A stretch of 64,000 nucleotides of DNA, taken from CAZICM01 sp964537685 (GTDB lineage: Bacteria; Myxococcota_A; Polyangia; Polyangiales; Polyangiaceae). The DNA is taken from the NCBI GenBank assembly GCA_964537685.1, contig CAZICM010000002.1:62001-126000 (forward strand), written 5' to 3'. The notes beneath the pieces are model-generated. The model did not search any database. It had not been told where the DNA came from and saw only the letters and a program-made list of their open reading frames with translations. Shown in pieces: positions 51,676-61,338 of the stretch. The translations under genes and the position numbers were made by a program. The stretch's first letter is position 1. Every line of letters begins with the position of its first letter.

Positions 51676-54600
51676 CTAGGCGGCCTTGCGCCTGCGCGAG
51701 AACGCAAGCGCGGCCGCGGCTGCGAAGAGGGCGATGGCGGGTGCTGAATCGGTGCCTGTGCTGCCCGCCGCGCGACAGTTGCAGCCGGGTTCCTCGCCGG
51801 GGTCGGGAGGCGCGCCGCTGGTGCTGCTGCTGCTCGAGCTTGAGGTGTCGGCTTTGCAGGCGCCGATACTCATGTCCGTGGAGGTGCAGGTGTACATGGC
51901 GGGGCAACCGTTTCCGCCCGCGCCGCGGCATCCAGGTTTGCAAGTGCCAGCGTCGCATACGTAACCGCTGTCGGCGGCTCCGCATGCGGCGTCGTTCGGG
52001 CAGGGAACTTCGATGCCGTCGTCGGTGGGCAGGTTGGGATCGCGCTCGTTCATGTCGACAACGCCGTTCTGGTTGGAGTCCTCGGCGCCGTCGAGCGCTC
52101 CGCCCTTGTCCGTGTCCGGAATGAGCGGCGAGGTTGTGGTGGCGCCGGCGTCTTCATCGGCCTGGCAGGAGAGCGCGTCGGGATCGGTGTCCTTGTTGTC
52201 GCAGCCCAAGCCCATTTCGGTGCCGTCGTAGAGGCCGTCTTCATCGCTGTCGCTATCCAGGATGTTGAAGATGCCGTCGCCGTCGGCGTCGTCGGTGGGG
52301 TTGGGTTCTTTGCCGTCGATCACGCCGTCGTCGTCGCTGTCCGCGTCCTGCGGTTTGGATCCGATGGCGTTCTCGAGGGCATCGCTTAGCCCGTCGCCGT
52401 CGCTGTCGAGGTTGTTGCCGTCGTCGCTCGGGTCGTTGGGATTGAGCTCGCCGGTTCCAAAGGCGCCGTTGAGCGTGAAGTCCTCGGCGCCGTCGCTGAC
52501 GCCGCCGTTGTCGGTGTCGGGATTGAGCGGGCCGGTCTTGGTATTGCCCTTGTCGTTGTCCTTGCGGCAGTGCTTGCCGGACACGTCCGTCGCGGGATTG
52601 CTGCAATCCAAGCCCATTTCGGTGCCGTCGAAGAGCGCGTCGTTATCGCTGTCGCAATCGAGCAGGCTGTTCAGGCCATCGCCATCCACATCCTGCGAAG
52701 GATTCGGCTCATAGGAATCGAGCACGCCGTCGTCGTCGGTGTCGGCATCCATCGGATCAGATCCGTGGGCCACTTCAAACGAATCGCCCAGTCCATCGCC
52801 GTCGGAATCCACGACGCTGTTGTCGTCCGCTCCATTGGCAGGATTGGTTTCGCCGGCGTCTACTGCGCCGTTTCCATTCACATCTTCCGAGCCGTCGCTC
52901 GCGCCGTTTCCGTCGGTGTCCGTGTCGAGCGGGTCGGTCGTCGATTGCGAATTTTCATCGGGAACGCAGGCTTCCGAAGCGGGATTGGTCGCGGGATTGC
53001 TGCAATCGAAGCCCATTTCGGTTCCATCGAAGACGCCGTCGTTGTCGCTGTCGGCGTCCATTCCATTCACAAGGCCGTCGCCGTCGCTGTCGATGCCGGG
53101 CTGGACTTCTTGTCCGTCGAGAACGCCGTCATCATCGGAATCGGCATCGTTGGGTTCGGTGCCAATTTGAAGCTCGATTTGATCGAAGATGCCGTCGAGA
53201 TCGCTGTCGGCGCAGCCGTTGTCGAGCAGGCCATCGCAATCTTCGTCTTCAGCATCGCCGCATTCTTCTTTGCCTTGAGGCATTCCAGGCACGGCCGAGC
53301 ATTTGCTGCCGCCCATGCCATCGCAGACGATCGAGCCGTTCTTGAGGCATACGCCCAAGCCGGCGGTGCAGGCATTGCCAACGCCGAAGCCATTGTCGAC
53401 GCTCATGTCGCAATCGTCATCGAGGCCGTTGCAGACTTCGGGCTGAGGCACGCCTGGGGTCGCGCTGCATTCGGCGCCGCCCATGCCGTCGCATTGCCAG
53501 AAGCCTTGGTTTTGGCAGGTGCCGTTTCCTTCGGTGCAGAGCTGGCCGATGTTAAATCCATCGTCGATCGTGCCATCGCAGTTCTGGTCTACGCCGTCGC
53601 AGGTTTCGGCAATGCTGCCGGGAGCGATGTCGGGAACGCAGGTCAGAACGCCGTTGGGACATGTCGATTGGCCGGTGCCGCAGAGGCCGGGCAAGCCCGT
53701 CATGCAGGGCAATCCCACTTGAGGGTTGCCGTTATCTATGGCGCCGTCGCAATCGTTGTCTTTGCCGTCGCAGAGCTCGGGAACCGGCTGGCCGGCCACC
53801 GCGGTGCACAGCTCGGTCAGGTTCTCGCAATAGAAGACGCCGGGCTTCTCGCACTCGCCCACGCCGTCATAACAAGGCGTCTGAAAATTCGGACAGGGTG
53901 GCACTGTGATTGTCAGGGAGCAGTAGCCGCTGACGTTGAGCTGATCGGTGTAGACAATGGTGATGATTGAGGTGCCCTGTTCGCCCTGGCCCGGTGTCCA
54001 ATTGAAGTTGACGTTGAAGGGGCTGGGCGCATTGGTTCCCGGCCCAGGTGTGGTGGCGCCGATCGAACCAACCGAAAACATGGTTAAATTGGCCCCGCCT
54101 GAAAGATTGATGCCTGTGAGCGTGTGCGTGAACGCATCGCCCATATCGACCGTGAATGCGCCGCTGCCCTGGCACAGGGGCGGAGGGGCGAGCACAAATT
54201 CGATGATGTAGTCGACGACCGCGGAGCTGGTGACCATGTTGTTGATGCTGGTCTCCATCACGACCTGCACGGCGTATTGCTGGCCGGCCTGGCCTCCCGT
54301 GGTGTCCCAGGTGAGCAGGCATCCGGGAGGATTGGCGTTGGTGGTGACAACGGCAGCGACGCCCGTTGCTGGGACGCGGGGCGGATTGCCTTGAGGCGGT
54401 GCGCCGTCCGGAATGCCGCTTTCGGCGGCTGTCGCAAAGCGGCAGGTTACGGGTGCGCCGTCGGGATCGACCGCGGGAATGTATTGGGTGCGGAAACCGC
54501 CTGTTTGGAGCTGTGTAATGGCGGGCATCGCGGTCACGGGATTGCCCTTATTGATGGCGCTGTTGAGAACGTCCACCTTGGCTTGCACGCGGAAGTTGTC

Positions 54601-54981
54601 GTCGCCCGCGTTGGTGAGCGCGCTGATGCGGCAGCAGCTTGTGAAGAAGGCCGTGTAGATGCCGGGCTGCGCGTAGGTGTGGGTCACCAAGTAGCGCTGG
54701 GCTTTGTAGAACTGGCCCGTGGAATCCACACCCGATCCGATCTCGACGCCAGTTGTGCAGGGATTGGTGGAACCATCGCCAAAATTGAGCGACGTGCAGT
54801 CCACGAAGGCGGCGCGCCATGCGACGTTGACTTCAAAGCGCACGGTGCGGGGCGCGTTGACAGGATCGGGAATGGTGTAGGTGATATTTCCGTAACGGAA
54901 ATGCGTTGCTTCAGCGCGCTGCGCGATAAACAGCACGCAAAACGCAGCAAGAAAAGCAAACCAATGCTTGAGCTTCGACAC
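51676..54981 (-). CDS. Giant surface protein: MopE and thrombospondin-3 repeats with MYXO-CTERM
   Basis: 1101-aa secreted protein. A signal peptide (about 1-25) is followed by a beta-rich N-terminal half (about 26-390). Then come four MopE-type units such as CDGKDNDCDGAIDNG and CNGLDDDCDMSVDNG, and a long run of thrombospondin type 3 calcium-binding loops (DSDGDGLVNGMDADSDNDG and variants, about 610-980). After a small cysteine module and a Ser-rich linker comes the C-terminal sorting tail: GCNCRAAG, a hydrophobic span and SRRRKAA, i.e. MYXO-CTERM. This predicts sorting to the cell surface. The GTG start has GGAGGAGCT directly upstream. Likely a Ca2+-stiffened adhesin. Confidence 0.9.
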   Translation of the reverse strand: MSKLKHWFAFLAAFCVLFIAQRAEATHFRYGNITYTIPDPVNAPRTVRFEVNVAWRAAFVDCTSLNFGDGSTNPCTTGVEIGSGVDSTGQFYKAQRYLVTHTYAQPGIYTAFFTSCCRISALTNAGDDNFRVQAKVDVLNSAINKGNPVTAMPAITQLQTGGFRTQYIPAVDPDGAPVTCRFATAAESGIPDGAPPQGNPPRVPATGVAAVVTTNANPPGCLLTWDTTGGQAGQQYAVQVVMETSINNMVTSSAVVDYIIEFVLAPPPLCQGSGAFTVDMGDAFTHTLTGINLSGGANLTMFSVGSIGATTPGPGTNAPSPFNVNFNWTPGQGEQGTSIITIVYTDQLNVSGYCSLTITVPPCPNFQTPCYDGVGECEKPGVFYCENLTELCTAVAGQPVPELCDGKDNDCDGAIDNGNPQVGLPCMTGLPGLCGTGQSTCPNGVLTCVPDIAPGSIAETCDGVDQNCDGTIDDGFNIGQLCTEGNGTCQNQGFWQCDGMGGAECSATPGVPQPEVCNGLDDDCDMSVDNGFGVGNACTAGLGVCLKNGSIVCDGMGGSKCSAVPGMPQGKEECGDAEDEDCDGLLDNGCADSDLDGIFDQIELQIGTEPNDADSDDDGVLDGQEVQPGIDSDGDGLVNGMDADSDNDGVFDGTEMGFDCSNPATNPASEACVPDENSQSTTDPLDTDTDGNGASDGSEDVNGNGAVDAGETNPANGADDNSVVDSDGDGLGDSFEVAHGSDPMDADTDDDGVLDSYEPNPSQDVDGDGLNSLLDCDSDNDALFDGTEMGLDCSNPATDVSGKHCRKDNDKGNTKTGPLNPDTDNGGVSDGAEDFTLNGAFGTGELNPNDPSDDGNNLDSDGDGLSDALENAIGSKPQDADSDDDGVIDGKEPNPTDDADGDGIFNILDSDSDEDGLYDGTEMGLGCDNKDTDPDALSCQADEDAGATTTSPLIPDTDKGGALDGAEDSNQNGVVDMNERDPNLPTDDGIEVPCPNDAACGAADSGYVCDAGTCKPGCRGAGGNGCPAMYTCTSTDMSIGACKADTSSSSSSSTSGAPPDPGEEPGCNCRAAGSTGTDSAPAIALFAAAAALAFSRRRKAA
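52010..53170 (-). repeat. Thrombospondin type 3 repeat-coding region
   Basis: Repeated DNA units encode D-x-D-x-DG loops; each is visible on the plus strand as GTCGCCGTC- and GTCGTCGCTGTC-like strings. The repeats also create long antisense open frames that are not genes. Confidence 0.85.
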
Positions 54982-55356
54982 AGCTCCTCCGCGTGATCGT
55001 TACAATCGTTACGACTTGTGCTTGGGGCGCGGGCATTTGCGGCCACGATCGAGAGCGATGCTGCTCGGACCCGTGAACGAATGTCCTGCCCATGCGATGC
55101 TCGCGCGGCTTGGTTAGAACTTCAATAATAAGGTTGAGCCTAACGCAATCGATGAATGGGGCGATGGATAGGGAACGAGGCGTCCGGCAATGCGGCGGGC
55201 ATGCGCCGTGTCATCGTCAGCCAGAGGGCGAACTGAAAATCCGCTGACGCTCGAGACACGTAAAAAAAGAATGCGGCCCGCTGCCGGAACAGAGTCCCCC
55301 CTTGAGGCAGCAATTAGTATAAGGGGATGTCTGCCTAATCGTCTGGAGTCAGCGCA
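54982..55356. other. Divergent promoter region of two giant surface proteins
   Basis: 375 bp between the starts of the MYXO-CTERM protein and the CTDC-repeat lipoprotein. A TATAAG element (55318-55323) lies within a CCCCTT...AAGGGG dyad (55298-55326), 31 nt before the lipoprotein ATG. No -35 at the usual distance was found. I see no gene. Confidence 0.4.
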
Positions 55357-58300
55357 ATGCGTTCTTGGAAACAGCGCCGTTGGGGCGCGAGATTGCTCCT
55401 CAGCACGCTGGGATTGGTGGTTGCCAGCCTCAGCGCGGGATGTGGTGTCCCTGATTTAGCCACCCTTTGGCACGTACCGCCTACGGTTTGTCCGAATAAC
55501 TGCGATGACGGCAATGCGTGCACAGAGGACATTTGCAACAGTGACGGCACGTGCACCAACAGCTTGTTGGCCGCCGATGATGGCGATGCGTGCACGGCGG
55601 ATCTATGCGATCCGGCCACGGGCGAGACCACCCACCAGGCACTCGATGTGGAGGATGGGAATGCCTGTACGGTGGATGTCTGTGATCCGGTGAGTGGGAT
55701 TTCGCATACGCCGGTGGACACCAATGACAACGATGCGTGTACGGCGGATGCCTGCGATCCGGCCACGGGCGATATCACGCATACGGCGATCGATCCGTCG
55801 GACAATAGCTTTTGCACGATCGATTCCTGCGATCCGGCGATCGGGCCGATTCATACGGTAGATCCGGCGCTGGACGACGGCGATGCTTGCACTTCGGATA
55901 CCTGCGATCCGGCGACGGGGCAGATCACGCATACGAATTTGCCGGTGGATGATGGCAATGTATGCACGGCCGATGCATGCGATCCGATGGTGGGCGTGAC
56001 GCATGTCGCGGTGGATCCGAACGACAACAACCCATGTACATCCGACGTTTGCGATCCTGTGACGGGCGTTTCGAATACGCCTTTAAACATCGATGATGCC
56101 AATGCGTGTACGAGCGACGTATGCGATCCGGCGACGGGAACGGTTACGCATACGCTGAATGTGGACGACGGGAATTTCTGTACGCTCGATCAATGCGACC
56201 CGATGACGGGTGTTTCGCATATTCCCTTCGATATCAATGACAGCAATGCGTGTACGGCGGATGTGTGCGATCCGGCGACGGGAACGATTACGCACACGCT
56301 GGCGCTGGATGATGGCAATGCCTGCACCTTGGATTTATGCGATCCGATGGTGGGCGTTTCGCATGTGGCCATCAATGTGGACGATGCCAATGCCTGCACC
56401 GCGGATATCTGCGATCCGGCGACGGGGCAGGTTTCGCATACGGTGAATTTGGACGACGGCGATCCTTGCACGCTGGATATTTGCGATCCGGCGACGGGGG
56501 TTTCGCATGTGGCCGTGAATGTGGACGATGCCAATGCCTGCACCGCGGACGCGTGCAATCCGCAGACGGGGCAGGTTTCGCATTTGCCGCTGCCAACCAT
56601 TGAAGACAACGACCCGTGTACACAGAACTTGTGCGATGTGGCGACGGGTGTGGTTTCACATCCGCCGGTCGTTGGACTGAATGACGGAAACGCTTGCACA
56701 ACAGATGTTTGCGATCCGGTGACGGGGCAGGTGTCTCATCCGCAAATTCCCAATGTGAGCGATGGCAATCCCTGTACGCAGGATCTGTGCGACGCGGCCA
56801 CGGGGGTCGTTACGCATCCGCCGGTGCTTGGCCTGGATGATGGGAATGCGTGTACCGCGGATGCCTGCGATCCGGCAACGGGCTCGATTACGCATACGGC
56901 GGTGAACATCGACGACAACAATGCGTGCACCAACGACTCGTGCAATCCGCAAACGGGTGTTTCGCATGTGGCGATCGCCATCGACGACGGAGATCTTTGT
57001 ACGATCGATCTATGCGATGCGGTCAACGGCGTGACGCACACCTATGTGGTGGTGGACGACAACAACGCCTGTACGAATGATTCATGCGATCCGGCGACAG
57101 GCTTCATCTCGCATGCCGCGGTGAATTCTGACGATGGCAACGCCTGCACCGTTGATAACTGCGATGTGGTGAACGGCGTCAGCCATACGCTGGTGGACGT
57201 GAATGACAACAACGCTTGCACGGACGATATGTGCAATCCGTTTACGGGCGTCATCAACCATGAGCCTGTTTCAGCGGATGATGGCAACGCTTGCACCATC
57301 GATAACTGCGATGTGGTGAGCGGCATCAGCCACACGCTGGTGCCTGTGACGGACAACAATGTATGCACCAACGACGCATGCAATCCGGTGACAGGCGTTA
57401 TCTCGCATATTGCGGTTCCCGTGGACGATGGCAATGCGTGCACGGTGGATGTGTGTCATCCGGTCAACGGGATTTCGCACACGCTCATCGACATTAACGA
57501 CAACAACGCCTGTACCTTGGATGGCTGCAATCCAGCGACGGGCGTGACGCATGTGTCGGTGAACGTGAACGACAACAATGCCTGCACCACTGATCTCTGC
57601 GATCCGGCGACGGGCGCGATTACGCACACGCAGGTTAACGAAAACGACAACAACGCTTGCACCATCGACTCATGCAATCCGCAGACGGGCGTGTTGCACG
57701 TTCCGGTAACGATTAATGACAACAATGCGTGCACCGTCGATTCATGCGATTCCGTCACGGGGGTGAGCCATATCCCTGTGAATGTGAATGACAATGATGC
57801 CTGCACGGCGGATGCCTGCGATCCGGGGACGGGCTTTATTTCTCATACGATGGTGAATGTGAATGACAACAACGCCTGTACGGTGGACGCATGCAATCCG
57901 CTGACGGGCGCGGTTACGCACACACCGCTCGCGGCGATCGACGATGGCAACTTCTGCACCGTGGATTCATGCAACCCGGCGAACGGGAACGTGGCCCACG
58001 ATCCGCTGCCTCAGATTAACGACAACAATGCGTGCACGGCGGATGCGTGTGAACCGGCGACGGGCAATATCTCGCATACGCTCTTGCCCGCGATTAACGA
58101 TAACAATGCGTGTACGATCGATACCTGCAATACGGTAACGGGCGCAATCACCCATACGAATCTGCCTTCGATTGACGACAACAATGCGTGCACGGCGGAT
58201 GTGTGCGATCCGGCGACCGGCCTGACGACGCATACCTTCTTGCCCGCGATCAATGACAACAACGCATGCACGAATGACATCTGCGATCCGGCGACGGGGA

Positions 58301-59493
58301 ACATCACGCATCCCCCGCTTGCCGCGATCAATGACAACAATCTGTGCACCGACGATGCGTGCAATACGGTCACGGGCAATATCACGCATACGCCGCTGGC
58401 GAATATCACCGACAACAACGCATGCACCGATGATGTGTGCAATCCGGCCACTGGACTTACAACCCACACGCTTGCCCCTTGGATTACAGACAACAACGCG
58501 TGCACAACCGACACCTGCAATCCTGCCAATGGCAGCGTGACGCATACGCCTGTAGCTGGAATCAATGACAACAATGCGTGCACGACCGATACCTGCGATC
58601 CGGTGTCGGGCGATATCGCGCATGTGGCGGTGAATATTGATGATGGTCAGCCGTGTACGGTCGATGCGTGCAACATGGCCACGGGCGTGATCACGCATAC
58701 GCCGGTGAACGTGAACGATAACAACGCTTGCACACAGGATTCATGCAATCCAATGACGGGCATGCCCCAGAACGATGTGATTAACCCCAACGACAACAAC
58801 CCGTGCACGATCGATAGCTGTGACACGGTCACGGGAGTTCACAACGACTACATCATTTGTGCGCAAAACCCCGATCCGACGGAATGCCCATACAGTCTGT
58901 GCGATCCGACCGTGCTCGATCCCATGACCGGCCTTGGAACATGCCAAACGAAGAATCGGGCCTTCTTCGAGGACTTTAACAATAACTCCCAAGGCTGGAC
59001 GCTCGGGCCGGAGTGGGAAATCGATACGGCGACAGCATCCGCTGGTCAGTCTCAGGGTAATCCCGATCCCGCCAACGATTACAACGGCCCGATCTTTGGA
59101 GGTAATGGAGTGGCCGGTGTGAATATCGGTGGAAATGCATTAACCGCGCCTCACGCCGCCTATTATCTAACGAGCCCGCTGATCGATCTGGGCAGCCTGC
59201 CCGCAGGCGAAAAGGCGTACGTGAGCTTCTATCGCTGGCTGAATACGGCGGGCTCTTTCGTGAATACGGTCGAAGTGTGGGATGGCAACGTTTGGGTCGT
59301 GCTCGCGACCTATAGCGGCAATGTGTTCGACGGTGGGTGGCAGTTCATCTCGCTCGACGCTTCGAGCTATGCGAATCCGGCCTTTAAGGTGCGCTTTGGC
59401 TTTAGCGTGGGCGCGGGCGCTCCGACGATTTCTTCTTGGAATATCGATCGGGTCAGCGTGGAGAGAACGCAAGATATCGCCTGCGGCACCTAG
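55357..59493 (+). CDS. Giant lipoprotein with 45 CTDC-type repeats and a C-terminal sandwich domain
   Basis: 1378-aa protein. A signal peptide with lipobox LSAGC (cysteine about 29) is followed by 45 tandem units of about 25 residues with the core NACTxDxCDPATGxxxH plus xVNVDDN. These resemble the Dictyostelium CTDC repeat (Pfam Dicty_CTDC), but each unit keeps only the CTxDxC pair. The acidic DDGN/NDNN turns may bind calcium. The last about 190 residues (AFFEDFNNNSQGWTLGPEW to SSWNIDRVSVERT) form a beta-sandwich of the MAM/jelly-roll kind. The mature rod may extend far from the cell. The ATG follows GGAG at 8 nt. Divergent from the MYXO-CTERM gene. Confidence 0.88.
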   Translation: MRSWKQRRWGARLLLSTLGLVVASLSAGCGVPDLATLWHVPPTVCPNNCDDGNACTEDICNSDGTCTNSLLAADDGDACTADLCDPATGETTHQALDVEDGNACTVDVCDPVSGISHTPVDTNDNDACTADACDPATGDITHTAIDPSDNSFCTIDSCDPAIGPIHTVDPALDDGDACTSDTCDPATGQITHTNLPVDDGNVCTADACDPMVGVTHVAVDPNDNNPCTSDVCDPVTGVSNTPLNIDDANACTSDVCDPATGTVTHTLNVDDGNFCTLDQCDPMTGVSHIPFDINDSNACTADVCDPATGTITHTLALDDGNACTLDLCDPMVGVSHVAINVDDANACTADICDPATGQVSHTVNLDDGDPCTLDICDPATGVSHVAVNVDDANACTADACNPQTGQVSHLPLPTIEDNDPCTQNLCDVATGVVSHPPVVGLNDGNACTTDVCDPVTGQVSHPQIPNVSDGNPCTQDLCDAATGVVTHPPVLGLDDGNACTADACDPATGSITHTAVNIDDNNACTNDSCNPQTGVSHVAIAIDDGDLCTIDLCDAVNGVTHTYVVVDDNNACTNDSCDPATGFISHAAVNSDDGNACTVDNCDVVNGVSHTLVDVNDNNACTDDMCNPFTGVINHEPVSADDGNACTIDNCDVVSGISHTLVPVTDNNVCTNDACNPVTGVISHIAVPVDDGNACTVDVCHPVNGISHTLIDINDNNACTLDGCNPATGVTHVSVNVNDNNACTTDLCDPATGAITHTQVNENDNNACTIDSCNPQTGVLHVPVTINDNNACTVDSCDSVTGVSHIPVNVNDNDACTADACDPGTGFISHTMVNVNDNNACTVDACNPLTGAVTHTPLAAIDDGNFCTVDSCNPANGNVAHDPLPQINDNNACTADACEPATGNISHTLLPAINDNNACTIDTCNTVTGAITHTNLPSIDDNNACTADVCDPATGLTTHTFLPAINDNNACTNDICDPATGNITHPPLAAINDNNLCTDDACNTVTGNITHTPLANITDNNACTDDVCNPATGLTTHTLAPWITDNNACTTDTCNPANGSVTHTPVAGINDNNACTTDTCDPVSGDIAHVAVNIDDGQPCTVDACNMATGVITHTPVNVNDNNACTQDSCNPMTGMPQNDVINPNDNNPCTIDSCDTVTGVHNDYIICAQNPDPTECPYSLCDPTVLDPMTGLGTCQTKNRAFFEDFNNNSQGWTLGPEWEIDTATASAGQSQGNPDPANDYNGPIFGGNGVAGVNIGGNALTAPHAAYYLTSPLIDLGSLPAGEKAYVSFYRWLNTAGSFVNTVEVWDGNVWVVLATYSGNVFDGGWQFISLDASSYANPAFKVRFGFSVGAGAPTISSWNIDRVSVERTQDIACGT
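55503..58870 (+). repeat. Tandem 75-78 bp repeats encoding CTDC units
   Basis: The gene carries 45 in-frame copies of a degenerate unit with the consensus AACGCNTGCACNNNNGAT...TGCGATCCGGC. Neighbouring copies are often closer than distant ones (e.g. units 35-42), as expected from local slippage or unequal crossing over. Confidence 0.9.
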
Positions 59494-59507
59494 TCCGTGG
59501 CGTTTCC

Positions 59508-59539
59508 AGGGGCGCCGTCCTTCGCGCGGCGGCGCCTCT
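59508..59539. terminator. Bidirectional terminator candidate
   Basis: AGGGGCGCCG and CGGCGCCTCT pair over 10 bp (one G-T) with a 12-nt loop, between the convergent CTDC lipoprotein and pgl genes. Only a weak T-rich stretch follows. Confidence 0.55.
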
Positions 59540-59554
59540 GCTTTCTATCCCCGA

Positions 59555-60310
59555 TTAGCCCTGCCCCGCCGCTTCCCGATCCACCACCCACACCACCCGG
59601 CCCTTCGCCCGCTGTATCAAGCGCGCAGGGACTTCTTCTTCGCTGCCAGCGCTCCACGCAGAAACCAAGGCGCCCCGTTTGGCCGCTCCCCGCGCCATCA
59701 CCACAAGCAATCGCGCTTCGCGGATGACCGGCGCGGTCAGTGTGAGTCGCGCTTCAAGCTTCTTTTCAGGCTGTGCATCCACCGAAGTGACCAGCCGGTC
59801 ATTCACGCCCACCACGCCCATGCCGGGGAAGAGAGATGCGGTGTGGCCGTCGTCCCCTACCCCTAAGGTCATCGCATCAAAGGCGACCGCGGACGCGATT
59901 CCAAATCGTTCGCGCAGGGTGTGATCGTAATGATCCGCCGCCGAATGCAGCGATTGCGCTTCGCCTTCCATGCGGAACACCATCGATGGCGAGATCTCCG
60001 GCCGGCCCAAATTGAAGTCGGTATAGGCCGCCGCAAAGTTCGAGCGCGGGCTGTCTTTGGGCACGGCCCGCTCGTCCACCCAAAACCATTCAATGCGATC
60101 CCAAGGCAAGGAGAGCGCCGCGGCATGGCGATAGGCGTCGGCAGGTGTCGTGCCTCCTGAGAGGGCGATTCGCGCGATTCCGCGCTCCCGCACGGCTGTC
60201 CATATCGCCTGCGCCAAGAGTTCGCCCGACAGGGCCGCGTGCTCAGCCTTGGTCGCTGCCACCACAAGCTCGCCTTTGGGAGCCGGAATCGTTCCGCCGC
60301 CGGTACTCAC
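59555..60310 (-). CDS. pgl: 6-phosphogluconolactonase
   Basis: 251-aa DevB-type lactonase, the second step of the oxidative pentose phosphate pathway. It shows IALSGGTTPADAYRHAA, EWFWVDERAVPKDSPRSNF (usual DERxVPxxxxxSN) and LGVGDDGHTASLFPG, all typical of the glucosamine-6-phosphate isomerase-like fold. The GTG at 60310 is chosen: it has GGAG at 6-7 nt and overlaps the opcA TGA as GTGA. An in-frame ATG four codons upstream (60322) is the alternative. Last gene of the gnd-zwf-opcA-pgl operon. Confidence 0.93.
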   Translation of the reverse strand: MSTGGGTIPAPKGELVVAATKAEHAALSGELLAQAIWTAVRERGIARIALSGGTTPADAYRHAAALSLPWDRIEWFWVDERAVPKDSPRSNFAAAYTDFNLGRPEISPSMVFRMEGEAQSLHSAADHYDHTLRERFGIASAVAFDAMTLGVGDDGHTASLFPGMGVVGVNDRLVTSVDAQPEKKLEARLTLTAPVIREARLLVVMARGAAKRGALVSAWSAGSEEEVPARLIQRAKGRVVWVVDREAAGQG

Positions 60311-61338
60311 AGCGCACTCCATTGGGTCGCGGCGAGAACGGCCTGCCTGTAGACCGCATCGCCTTCAGTTGAATCGATGGCCTTGAGCAAGACCCAGCTT
60401 TCGTCGCGATAGCCCAAGCGATGTTCATGCAAGGCCGTGCGCGCTCCCTGCATCGACCAGCGCACATTGCCGGGCGTGCTTGTCCGCGCGCATTCGAACA
60501 CCACGCTTTCACCGTGAAGATCTGCCTCGATCTTCACCGCGCATAAATGGCCGGGCTCTACATCGCTGCGAAGATCGTCCACAACGGCGATTTCAATCGT
60601 CTGGCCGTTCCGGTCCCGGGCGAGCTCGCGCGAATGCAGAATCCACCCCAGCCTCGAGCAGAGCCAGCCGATATACAGCGAGGCCGGTTCCTGTTTGCTC
60701 CCCGGTGTGCGGGCAACGCTGACCCGCCGGATGGAGTACAGCGCTTCGGGGATGGCGTCGAAGAAACGGGTCACGAGTTCGCGCCAGGAAAACGATCGCA
60801 CAAATGCCCGATCGCCCACGGTTCCAGCCGATTTGCGGATTAGGGTTTCGATGCGCGACGGCGAAAGAACGGCTGAATCGACGATGACCCGGTCGGCGAG
60901 CGGGGCCAGGGAGTCGACCAAAATTCCCGAGGCTCCCGCGCCCGATTCGACGATTAAGGGCACTTCAGGCATTGCGAGCGCTTTGATGACGGAGGGCGCG
61001 CGCTCTGCCGCCATGGCGCCGAAGGTGACGGTGATGCGGTCATAACAAATGGGCACAGATGTATCGATGCGGCACTCGGCGTGAACCAGAGCTTCGGCAT
61101 CCCAAGGGGCAAGCCTTCCGTTCATGCGAAGCACAAAGGCGCGGCCCGCATGCGTTTCTGTCAGGCTGTCGCACACGGAAAACGCGGCTTCCAGATCGTC
61201 GAGGCCGACCGCAAGGACGTAGTTCAGCGTCGATGCGCGCACTTTTACAACGCCGGTTTTTTCGTCCGGCGCCGACCAAAAGGCCGCGAGTTCCGCCTCC
61301 ACTTTGGCGACGGCTTCGACGACGGGATAGACGCTCAC
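60307..61338 (-). CDS. opcA: Glucose-6-phosphate dehydrogenase assembly protein OpcA
   Basis: 343-aa OpcA-family protein, an allosteric/assembly partner of Zwf best known in cyanobacteria and actinobacteria. Visible family segments are VVKVRASTLNYVLAV, RAFVLRMNGRL, ECRIDTSVPICYDRITVTF and LIVESGAGASGILVDSLAPLADRVIVDSA. The gene lies directly between zwf and pgl and overlaps both by 4 bp, which supports the identity. The GTG at 61338 has GGAGG 5-6 nt upstream; an earlier GTG (61350) would extend it by four codons. Confidence 0.85.
   Translation of the reverse strand: MSVYPVVEAVAKVEAELAAFWSAPDEKTGVVKVRASTLNYVLAVGLDDLEAAFSVCDSLTETHAGRAFVLRMNGRLAPWDAEALVHAECRIDTSVPICYDRITVTFGAMAAERAPSVIKALAMPEVPLIVESGAGASGILVDSLAPLADRVIVDSAVLSPSRIETLIRKSAGTVGDRAFVRSFSWRELVTRFFDAIPEALYSIRRVSVARTPGSKQEPASLYIGWLCSRLGWILHSRELARDRNGQTIEIAVVDDLRSDVEPGHLCAVKIEADLHGESVVFECARTSTPGNVRWSMQGARTALHEHRLGYRDESWVLLKAIDSTEGDAVYRQAVLAATQWSAL

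Noticed and set aside
52570..53970. 466-codon open frame on the plus strand with a regular Ile/Ala/Val pattern
   Set aside because: It is the antisense reading of the thrombospondin-3/MopE repeats in the MYXO-CTERM gene; the regularity only mirrors the repeats.
54124..54996. 290-codon plus-strand frame
   Set aside because: Antisense to the N-terminal half of the MYXO-CTERM protein; no signal peptide or domain.
57967..58698. 243-codon minus-strand frame rich in Arg-Ile repeats (and several similar ones)
   Set aside because: Antisense to the CTDC repeats. The apparent repeat protein is a shadow of the real repeat-coding strand.
55503..58870. Regular short repeats as a CRISPR array
   Set aside because: The repeats are in-frame coding units of 75-78 bp with continuous translation and no constant repeat with unique spacers.
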